Positions 1 to 5,037 of a stretch of 6,118 bases of DNA are shown here, piece by piece. The stretch is taken from the NCBI GenBank assembly GCA_003530935.1, contig DPEO01000051.1, positions 1-6,118 of the forward strand, read 5' to 3'. The notes below the pieces were generated by a model. The model saw only the letters and a program-made list of their open reading frames with translations, made no database searches and was not told where the DNA came from. This DNA is from Desulfomicrobiaceae bacterium (lineage in GTDB: Bacteria; Desulfobacterota; Desulfovibrionia; Desulfovibrionales; Desulfomicrobiaceae). A program made the position numbers and the translations under genes. The first letter of the stretch is position 1, and each line of letters starts with the position of its first letter.

Positions 1-94
1 GGTTCGATGATTTCAGCCGATGCGTCCAGAGATCCGTGAGCGGCTGCCGCCGCCCCTTTACGGCCATGGGGGTTGCGCCGTAGAGAGGCCGCCC

Positions 95-1750
95 ATGACG
101 CACATCATCGGCATCGATACCGGCGGCACCTCCACCGACGCCGCCCTCGTGGACCCAGGCGGCCGCGTTCTTGCCACCGCCAAGGTGCCCACCCGGCACG
201 CAGCGGTGGAGACCTCCATCCTCGCGGCCCTCGAGACGGTGCGGGCCGCGCTGCCGGCCCCCCAAGCGAGTCTTACCATCGCCCTGTCCACCACCTTGGC
301 CACCAACGCCTTGGTGGAAGGCCGCGGCGCGGAGGTAGGGCTGATCGTCATCGGCGCGCCCAAGGCCCTGCGGCTCCCTGCAGCCTTGGTTTGCCACGTG
401 CCCGGCGGCCACAAGGCCCGCGGCATCGAGCATGAGCCTCTGGGGCTGGAGGCGCTCCTGGAAGGCGTCACGGCCATGCGCGGCCATGTGGACGCCTACG
501 CGGTGGCGGCCCTGCTCTCCTTTGCCGACCCCAGTCACGAGGAAGTGGCGGCCCGGGCCATCGCCCTGGTGGACTCCAAGCCGGTGTTCTGCTCCCACCA
601 GGCAAGCGGCCGACCGGGGCTCAAGGAACGCGCCGCCACCGCCCTGGCCAATGCCCAGCTTCTGCCCATCATGGAAGGTTTTGTGGCGCGCATGGAGCGC
701 GTGCTTCCCCACCAAGGCGGCCGGGTCTTTTTGGTGCGCGGTGACGCCACGGCCATGGACCTTGCCGAGGCGAGGCGCCACGCGGCCCACACCGCGGCCA
801 GCGGGCCGGCGGCCACGGCCTTGTGGGGAGCGGCAATGCACAGCAACGCCCTGGTCGTGGACGTGGGGGGCACCACCACGGACATCGCCCTCGTCACCGA
901 AGGCCGCCCGGTCATCGCCCCCCAGGGGCTCACCATGGCCGGACTCTCCACCCATGTACCGGCAGTGGACACCGACACCGTCGGCGTGGGCGGCGACAGC
1001 CTGGTGGAAGTATGCGGAAAGACCCTCGCCATCGGCCCCCAGCGAGTGACCCCCTTGTGCCGCGTACCTGCCCTGAATCTTTCTCTGCCGCATCCGCGCA
1101 CCTGGCTGGGCGGCGGCGCCGGCCGGCTGCTCGTCCTGCCCCATACCGGGGGCCAACTGTCTCAAGTCCCGAGCACCGGCAAGGCGGCCACCGGGGCGGC
1201 CGTCTGGCGTTGGCTTTTGGAGCGAGGGCCAGCCACCTGGGGGGAACTTCGCCGCGGACTCGATGTACCGGAGGCACGACTGGAGGCCGCCCTCGCCTGG
1301 CTGGAGGCCCAAGGGCTGGTGGTCACCACCGGACTTACCCCCACGGACTGCCTCCACGCCCAGGGCATCCTGGACCTCTGGGACCGCGGACTCGCTGAAG
1401 CCGGGGTAGACATCCTGGCCCAGGCCCATGGCCTACGAGCGTCCGAGCTTTCGCAGCGCGTCCTCGACGCCGCCGCGTCACGCATCACGCAGGCCATCGT
1501 CCACGCGCTGGGCATGCGCCACGGCGGTCCGGCCCTGGCCGCGGCCCTGAACACCCATGCCGGACCCTACCTGGAGCTCAACGTGCGTCTGCGTCTTCCT
1601 CTGGTGGGCATGGGTGCGGCGGCCCCCTATCTTTTACCTCCCGTGGCCAAGGCCCTGGGCACGGAACTCATCATCCCCGCGCATGCGGCCTCGGGAAACG
1701 CCATCGGCGCGGCCCTGGTGGCCCTGCGCCAGCACCAAGGAGAAAAGTGA
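95..1750 (+). CDS. HyuA-like hydantoinase/oxoprolinase family protein (ASKHA fold)
   Basis: A 551-aa protein of the hydantoinase A/oxoprolinase family. Members use an actin/Hsp70-type ATP-binding fold and, where known, couple ATP hydrolysis to opening of 5-oxoproline or hydantoin rings; the substrate here cannot be read from sequence. Seen: an N-terminal phosphate loop, IGIDTGGTSTD, at residues 5-15; the STTLATNALVEG stretch at 65-76; a second phosphate loop, VVDVGGTTTDIALV, at 254-267; GVGGDS at 297-302; and a C-terminal G-rich segment near 504-541. Residues about 364-413 look like an inserted winged-helix module (see findings). At 551 aa it is shorter than typical HyuA or 5-oxoprolinase A chains, and no hyuB-like partner lies in the window. 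ATG at 95 was chosen because the family motif starts just after it and GAGAGG (83-88) lies 6 nt upstream. The in-frame ATG at 20 would add 25 unfamily-like residues. First gene of a probable operon; its stop overlaps the next gene's possible GTG start. Confidence 0.87.
   Translation: MTHIIGIDTGGTSTDAALVDPGGRVLATAKVPTRHAAVETSILAALETVRAALPAPQASLTIALSTTLATNALVEGRGAEVGLIVIGAPKALRLPAALVCHVPGGHKARGIEHEPLGLEALLEGVTAMRGHVDAYAVAALLSFADPSHEEVAARAIALVDSKPVFCSHQASGRPGLKERAATALANAQLLPIMEGFVARMERVLPHQGGRVFLVRGDATAMDLAEARRHAAHTAASGPAATALWGAAMHSNALVVDVGGTTTDIALVTEGRPVIAPQGLTMAGLSTHVPAVDTDTVGVGGDSLVEVCGKTLAIGPQRVTPLCRVPALNLSLPHPRTWLGGGAGRLLVLPHTGGQLSQVPSTGKAATGAAVWRWLLERGPATWGELRRGLDVPEARLEAALAWLEAQGLVVTTGLTPTDCLHAQGILDLWDRGLAEAGVDILAQAHGLRASELSQRVLDAAASRITQAIVHALGMRHGGPALAAALNTHAGPYLELNVRLRLPLVGMGAAAPYLLPPVAKALGTELIIPAHAASGNAIGAALVALRQHQGEK
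1737..1742 (+). promoter_or_regulatory. Ribosome binding site for the 115-aa gene
   Basis: AAGGAG sits in the last codons of the HyuA-like gene. It is 10 nt before the ATG at 1753 and only 4 nt before an in-frame GTG at 1747 that overlaps the upstream stop as GTGA. Spacing and codon preference favour the ATG, but the GTG (two extra residues) cannot be excluded. Confidence 0.6.
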
Positions 1751-1752
1751 CC

Positions 1753-2100
1753 ATGGAATTTCGCGAGCAAAGCTTCGCCGCGGCCCTGGAAGTGGCCAGT
1801 GAATGTGAGACCGCCAGCGTGGTCCACGCCTGGATCCCCGGCGGCCCGGGATACGTGGTCCACGCCTGGGCGGAAGTGGATGACGCGGTGTACGACCTCA
1901 CCGAATCCAACCACCCCTTTGCCAAGGCGGACTACTACGCCCGCTTCGGCGTTCAGGAGTCGCGCATCTGGCGCTACGACCGGGTGACCTTTTTCACCCT
2001 GGTGGCCGAACACGGAAGCTTCGGACCTTTCGACCCGGCGCTGCAGCCCTTGACCTGCGCCCAGGAGCCGCCCCTTGCCTCCACGGCGTCCACCGACTAG
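1753..2100 (+). CDS. Small conserved-looking protein of unknown function
   Basis: A 115-aa soluble protein I do not recognise, with no signal peptide or membrane segment. It contains two copies of VVHAW, at residues 23-27 and 35-39, separated by a Gly/Pro-rich turn (IPGGPGY). The second copy continues as HAWAEVDDAVYDLT (37-50). His followed about ten residues later by Asp in a Y-D-L-T strand resembles the His/Asp part of transglutaminase-like cysteine proteases. The only Cys upstream (C18) is closer to the His than in that fold, so a functional triad is doubtful. The C-terminal tail (about 95-115) is rich in Pro, Ala, Ser and Thr and looks disordered. G/C-rich third positions and a good Shine-Dalgarno support a real gene. 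It follows the HyuA-like gene without a gap and precedes purQ by 27 nt, so it is probably co-transcribed with both. The alternative start is GTG at 1747. Confidence 0.72.
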   Translation: MEFREQSFAAALEVASECETASVVHAWIPGGPGYVVHAWAEVDDAVYDLTESNHPFAKADYYARFGVQESRIWRYDRVTFFTLVAEHGSFGPFDPALQPLTCAQEPPLASTASTD

Positions 2101-2127
2101 GAAGCGCCAAACTTCAGGGAGAACGAT

Positions 2128-2937
2128 ATGCGGGTACACGCCCTTGTGGTCACGGGATACGGGACCAATTGCGAGCAAGAATGCGCCTATGCCGCCCAAA
2201 AGGCCGGCGCCGATGCGGTCACCATCGCCTTTTTCTTCGACCTCTTGGCCGAACGGGTGCGGCTGACGGACTTTCAATTCCTCATCCTGCCGGGTGGATT
2301 TCTCGACGGCGACGATCTGGGCGCGGCCCAAGCCGCGGCCGTGCGCTGGCGCCATGCCCGCACCCAGAGCGGCCAGAGCCTGGTGGACGACCTCGCCGCT
2401 TTCCTGGACGCCGGCGGCATCATCCTCGGCATCTGCAACGGCTTCCAACTGCTGGTGAAGCTCGGGCTTTTGCCAGGCCTGGACGGTCAGCGCTTCGTGC
2501 GCCAGGTCTCCCTGGGGCACAACGATTCCGCCCGCTTCGAGGACCGTTGGGTCAGCCTGCGGATCGATCCGGCCTCGCCGTGCGTCTTCACCCGAGGGCT
2601 CGACGGCGTCCTGGAGATGCCCGTGCGCCACGGCGAGGGCAAGCTCATCACCGCCAGCCCGGAAATCCTCTCCCGCATCCAAGCGGACCACCTCGCCCCG
2701 GTGGCCTACTGCGACCCCGCCACCGGCCTGCCCACCCAGGACTACCCGGCCAATCCCAACGGCTCGCCCATGGGCATTGCCGGCCTCACGGACCCCACCG
2801 GCCGCATCTTCGGCCTCATGCCCCACCCCGAGGCCTTCAACCACTTCACCAACCATCCGCGCTGGACTCGGGGCGAACGTCCCCCTTTGGGACTGGAAAT
2901 CTTCGCCCGGGGCATCGAGTATCTGCGTACACGTTGA
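2128..2937 (+). CDS. purQ: Phosphoribosylformylglycinamidine synthase subunit I (PurQ), glutaminase
   Basis: Cytoplasmic class-I glutamine amidotransferase of de novo purine synthesis. It hydrolyses glutamine and passes ammonia to PurL, which turns FGAR into FGAM (step 4). Seen in the 269 residues: the N-terminal strand with GTNCEQE at 12-18; LPGGFLDGDD at 54-63; the nucleophile elbow GICNGFQ at 101-107 with catalytic Cys103; HGEGK at 168-172; the family block YPANPNGSPMGIAGL at 206-220; and MPHPE at 231-235 supplying His233 and Glu235. The triad is complete. It is longer than Bacillus-type PurQ (about 227 aa), and the HPEA rather than HPER ending plus a 35-residue tail mark a distinct subtype. 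The ATG at 2128 is preceded by AGGGAG (2116-2121). No purL or purS is in the window, so the synthase partner must be encoded elsewhere. It is 20 nt upstream of tadA on the same strand. Confidence 0.95.
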   Translation: MRVHALVVTGYGTNCEQECAYAAQKAGADAVTIAFFFDLLAERVRLTDFQFLILPGGFLDGDDLGAAQAAAVRWRHARTQSGQSLVDDLAAFLDAGGIILGICNGFQLLVKLGLLPGLDGQRFVRQVSLGHNDSARFEDRWVSLRIDPASPCVFTRGLDGVLEMPVRHGEGKLITASPEILSRIQADHLAPVAYCDPATGLPTQDYPANPNGSPMGIAGLTDPTGRIFGLMPHPEAFNHFTNHPRWTRGERPPLGLEIFARGIEYLRTR

Positions 2938-2957
2938 CAACCAGAGCCCGCCCCCGT

Positions 2958-3461
2958 ATGGACTCCTTCCCGTTGCACGGCACCGACCCTTGGGCCCCCT
3001 TCATGGCAGAAGCCCTCAAGGAAGCTCAACAGGCCGAACGAATTGGAGAAGTGCCGGTGGGCGCGGTGGTGGTGCGTGAAGGCGAGATCCTTGCCCGCGC
3101 GGGCAACCGGGTCATCGCCCAGAACGATCCCACGGCCCACGCGGAGATCCTGGCCCTGCGCCAGGCCGCGGCGCGGGAAGGCAATTTCCGCCTTCCGGGA
3201 TGTGTGCTCGTCGTCACTTTGGAGCCGTGTTTGATGTGCCTGGGCGCCATCATTCACGCCCGGCTGGCCGGAGTGGTGTTCGCCGCCCGAGACCCCAAGG
3301 CAGGCTGCCTGGGAAGCCGCATGCACAGCGCCGATGTCTCGTGGAGCAACCACCACTTTTGGGTGCGCGAAGGCGTGCTCGCCCAACCCTGCAGTGCACT
3401 GATCACTGCGTTCTTTGAATCCCGCCGATCCATGCGGAGAGGTAGCGAAGCCCGGTCGTAA
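2958..3461 (+). CDS. tadA: tRNA adenosine(34) deaminase TadA
   Basis: A zinc-dependent deaminase that converts the wobble adenosine of tRNA-Arg(ACG) to inosine, usually essential in bacteria. The 167-aa protein shows VPVGAVVV at 32-39; the zinc/proton-shuttle motif HAE at 61-63 (His61 ligand, Glu63 catalytic); and PCLMC at 90-94 with zinc ligands Cys91 and Cys94. ARLAGVVFAARDPKAG at 101-116 and the C-terminal FFESRR at 152-157 fit TadA rather than cytosine or guanine deaminases. Length is normal for the family. The start codon ATG at 2958 has no convincing Shine-Dalgarno; translation may be coupled to purQ, whose stop is 20 nt upstream. A second in-frame ATG at 3003 would remove 15 residues from the first helix region. 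The last 26 nt, residues 160-167 plus the stop, lie inside the tRNA-Ser gene, so the tail MRRGSEARS is dictated partly by tRNA sequence. Confidence 0.95.
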   Translation: MDSFPLHGTDPWAPFMAEALKEAQQAERIGEVPVGAVVVREGEILARAGNRVIAQNDPTAHAEILALRQAAAREGNFRLPGCVLVVTLEPCLMCLGAIIHARLAGVVFAARDPKAGCLGSRMHSADVSWSNHHFWVREGVLAQPCSALITAFFESRRSMRRGSEARS

Positions 3462-3531
3462 CGCGCTCGACTCGAAATCGAGTTACGGACTCATACTCCG
3501 TACGTGGGTTCAAATCCCACCCTCTCCGCCA
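3436..3531 (+). tRNA. tRNA-Ser (anticodon CGA)
   Basis: A complete class-II tRNA of 96 nt with encoded CCA. Acceptor GGAGAGG (3436-3442) pairs with CCTCTCC (3521-3527), then discriminator G3528 and CCA 3529-3531. The D arm is GCG/CGC (3445-3447/3462-3464) with GG in its loop. The anticodon stem CTCGA/TCGAG (3466-3470/3478-3482) closes a 7-nt loop with anticodon CGA at 3473-3475, reading UCG. The long variable arm is TACGGA/TCCGTA (3484-3489/3497-3502), typical of serine tRNAs. The T stem GTGGG/CCCAC (3504-3508/3516-3520) closes the TTCAAAT loop. All stems pair perfectly. Its 5' part overlaps the end of tadA on the same strand. A T6 run starts immediately after CCA. It may be transcribed by read-through from tadA or from a promoter inside tadA; I found no clear promoter. 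Confidence 0.97.
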
Positions 3532-3537
3532 TTTTTT
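3532..3537 (+). terminator. T6 run directly after tRNA-Ser; possible terminator for the plus-strand unit
   Basis: Six consecutive T residues follow the CCA end. The GC-rich T arm and acceptor stem just upstream could act as the hairpin of an intrinsic terminator, or transcription may continue into the hairpin-rich gap and be stopped there. Placement is seen in the sequence; function is inferred. Confidence 0.4.
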
Positions 3538-3666
3538 CCCCGCCCCCTGCATTTCTAAAATTCCTTCACACCAATTTTGGAGTCCCTGCGCTGTTTTCAT
3601 AGCGCGGTATGTGCCGTCCCGAAAAGCGCTCGGGATTTGGCCAGTATTGCTGCGAGGACGGACGCA

Positions 3667-3687
3667 CCCCCGCCAGTACGGCGGGGG
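3667..3687. terminator. Strong GC stem-loop, candidate transcription barrier
   Basis: A perfect 8-bp all-G/C stem (3667-3674 with 3680-3687) around the 5-nt loop AGTAC. It would form in RNA from either strand. No U-run follows on either strand, so it does not meet the classical intrinsic-terminator definition. It could cause pausing or protect a 3' end. Confidence 0.35.
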
Positions 3688-3703
3688 CGACGCCCATACG
3701 TCT

Positions 3704-3731
3704 GGGCCTGGGGGAAGCATCCACCAGGCCC
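3704..3731 (-). terminator. Stem-loop 14 nt downstream of ackA, candidate terminator or 3' stabiliser
   Basis: An 8-bp stem (3704-3711/3724-3731) continues after one G/A mismatch into 3 more pairs (3713-3715/3720-3722), closed by a tetraloop. It lies 14 nt beyond the ackA stop. No T-run follows on the minus strand, so if it ends the pta-ackA transcript it does so without a classical U-tract, perhaps with the further hairpins downstream or with Rho. Confidence 0.45.
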
Positions 3732-3745
3732 GAATCGGGACAGCC

Positions 3746-4954
3746 TCAGTTTTCCAGGACCGCCACCGTGGCCTGGGCGATCTCCAGTTCCTCGTTGGTG
3801 GGGATGACCCAGATTTGCACCCGGCTCGTTGGGGCGTGTACCGCCGTGGCCGCGCCCTTGCGGCCGGCGTTGGCCGCCTCGTCCAGGACGATGCCCAGAT
3901 GCTCCAAATCCTGGCACACCATGCGGCGGACGATGTCGTCGTTCTCGCCGATGCCGGCGGTGAAGACGATGGCATCCAAGGGCCCGGCGACCGTCAGATA
4001 GGCACCCAAAAACTTGCGGATCCGGCCCACGAACATCTCCAGGGCCAAACGTGCGCGCTCGTCACCCGCGGCTGCCGCCTCATGGATGTCGCGCATATCG
4101 TTTTTGCCACAAATCCCCTTGAGTCCGCTCTCTTTGTTGAGAATGGCGTCCATCGCATCCGCGCTGTAGCCTTTTTCCTTCATGAGAAAGAAGACGATGG
4201 CCGGATCGATGTCGCCGCTGCGGGTGCCCATCATGAGGCCCGAGAGCGGGGTCATGCCCATGGTGGTGTCCACGCACCGGCCCTGACGGACGGCGGCCAT
4301 ACTGCACCCATTGCCGAGATGCAGGGTCACCAGGTTCACGGCTTCCATGGGTTTGCCCATGAGGCGGGCGGCCTCACGGGTCACATAGCGGTGCGAGGTA
4401 CCATGAAAACCGTAGCGCCGCACGCGCATTTCCTCGTAGAAATGATACGGAATCGGGTACAGATAGGCGGCCGGCGGCATGGTCTGGTGGAATTCGGTGT
4501 CGAACACCGCCACCTGCGGGGCGTGGGGAAAGAGCTCCAGCGCGGCCTCGATACCCACCAGATTGGCGGGATTGTGCAAGGGGCTCAGCTGGAAGTTGGC
4601 GCGAATCTGGGCAATGACCTCCGGGGTGATGCGGGTGCTCTGCACCAAAGTCTCGCCGCCCTGCACCACGCGGTGACCAATGGCCTGGATGGCGTCTCTG
4701 GAAGCAATGACCCCATGCTCAGGATGCACGAGCAAAGCGACCGCCTGATCCATGGCAACACGGTGATCAGGAAAAGGCATATCCATGGACGTTTTGGCCT
4801 CGCGTGACTCGCCAGGATACTTTTTGTGGGTGATACGGCCCATGGATTCGCCAATGCGTTCCACAACACCGGAGGCAACTGCCTGGCGTTTATCCATATC
4901 GAGCAGCTGATATTTGAGGGAAGAACTTCCCGAATTGATCACAAACACATACAT
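3746..4954 (-). CDS. ackA: Acetate kinase
   Basis: A cytoplasmic ASKHA-fold kinase catalysing acetyl phosphate + ADP to acetate + ATP, reversibly. It is the substrate-level phosphorylation step after Pta. The 402-aa length is standard. Seen: signature 1, VINSGSSSLKYQL, at 5-17 with Asn7; GHRVVQGG at 93-100 with Arg95; signature 2, VFDTEFHQTMP, at 150-160 with catalytic Asp152; YGFHGTSH at 181-188 with His184; LGNGCS at 213-218; GTRSGDID at 243-250 with Arg245; FTAGIGEND at 331-339; and TNEEL at 386-390 with the metal-binding Glu. All expected active-site residues are present. The start is ATG at 4954, because AAGGAGA lies 6 nt upstream and the family begins at this point; an in-frame TTG at 4960 is too close to that site. 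It is downstream of pta on the same strand with an 83-nt gap, and transcription converges on the tRNA-Ser gene. Confidence 0.97.
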   Translation of the reverse strand: MYVFVINSGSSSLKYQLLDMDKRQAVASGVVERIGESMGRITHKKYPGESREAKTSMDMPFPDHRVAMDQAVALLVHPEHGVIASRDAIQAIGHRVVQGGETLVQSTRITPEVIAQIRANFQLSPLHNPANLVGIEAALELFPHAPQVAVFDTEFHQTMPPAAYLYPIPYHFYEEMRVRRYGFHGTSHRYVTREAARLMGKPMEAVNLVTLHLGNGCSMAAVRQGRCVDTTMGMTPLSGLMMGTRSGDIDPAIVFFLMKEKGYSADAMDAILNKESGLKGICGKNDMRDIHEAAAAGDERARLALEMFVGRIRKFLGAYLTVAGPLDAIVFTAGIGENDDIVRRMVCQDLEHLGIVLDEAANAGRKGAATAVHAPTSRVQIWVIPTNEELEIAQATVAVLEN

Positions 4955-4960
4955 AACCAA

Positions 4961-4967
4961 TCTCCTT
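4961..4967 (-). promoter_or_regulatory. ackA ribosome binding site
   Basis: Reads AAGGAGA on the minus strand, 6 nt before the ATG at 4954. Near-consensus strength fits a highly expressed catabolic gene and decides the start in favour of ATG 4954 over TTG 4960. Confidence 0.85.
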
Positions 4968-4986
4968 CACATGCGATGGCAAAATT

Positions 4987-5016
4987 CAAGCGGCACGAAA
5001 AAAATCATGCCGCTTG
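4987..5016 (-). promoter_or_regulatory. Stem-loop in the pta-ackA intergenic region
   Basis: CAAGCGGCA (4987-4995) and TGCCGCTTG (5008-5016) form a perfect 9-bp stem. In minus-strand RNA three more pairs (a U-G, then G-C, then A-U) extend it to 12, closed by a loop of six U. The extra U-G pair exists only in minus-strand RNA, which supports that orientation. It is followed by AATTTT, a weak U-stretch, and lies 32 nt before the ackA start. It could be a partial terminator tuning ackA relative to pta, or an RNA processing/stability element. No separate ackA promoter is evident. Confidence 0.6.
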
Positions 5017-5037
5017 GATATACGCAAAAATCCACGA

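Larger units (their letters stand above)
3538..3745. other. Hairpin-rich non-coding gap between convergent genes
   Basis: No supportable gene. The first 45 nt are A/T-rich for this region and include AAAATT/AATTTT (3557-3562/3573-3578). Then come stems GCGCT/AGCGC (3588-3592/3601-3605), TCCCGA/TCGGGA (3617-3622/3630-3635), CCCCCGCC/GGCGGGGG (3667-3674/3680-3687), GACG/CGTC (3689-3692/3699-3702) and GGGCCTGG/CCAGGCCC (3704-3711/3724-3731). GTCCCGA at 3616-3622 can instead pair with TCGGGAC at 3735-3741, which would enclose the later stems in one domain of about 126 nt. Bidirectional termination is the simplest explanation; a structured RNA is an alternative. Confidence 0.55.

Noticed and set aside
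20..94. Upstream ATG adding 25 residues to the HyuA-like protein
   Set aside because: The extension precedes the position where the family's first strand begins, and ATG 95 has a properly spaced GAGAGG.
1627..2940. Minus-strand open frame of 437 codons opposite the 115-aa gene and purQ
   Set aside because: It mirrors the codon structure of GC-rich plus-strand genes, has no family motifs, and overlaps a gene with an intact catalytic triad.
2934..2957. TTG at 2934 overlapping the purQ stop as an alternative tadA start
   Set aside because: It adds eight residues not expected for TadA, is a weak start codon and has no Shine-Dalgarno at useful distance.
3571..3580. CCAATTTTGG as an operator-like palindrome
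   Set aside because: It is an imperfect palindrome in a short A/T-rich stretch with no promoter or downstream gene to regulate.
3604..3741. Possible SRP 4.5S RNA, because GGAAGCA occurs near a hairpin tip and tRNA-Ser, tadA and SRP RNA are neighbours in some Firmicutes
   Set aside because: The GGAAGCA lies within a simple 11-pair hairpin. The opposing internal-loop strand and the tetraloop arrangement of SRP domain IV are absent on both strands.
3436..3745. tRNA-Ser as a phage or island integration site
   Set aside because: No repeat of the tRNA 3' end was seen elsewhere in the window, and there is no integrase or foreign-looking gene nearby.
3611..4807. Plus-strand open frame of 398 codons opposite ackA
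   Set aside because: Antisense to a fully conserved acetate kinase; His/Gly/Ala-rich composition is typical of a shadow frame and no Shine-Dalgarno or domain is visible.
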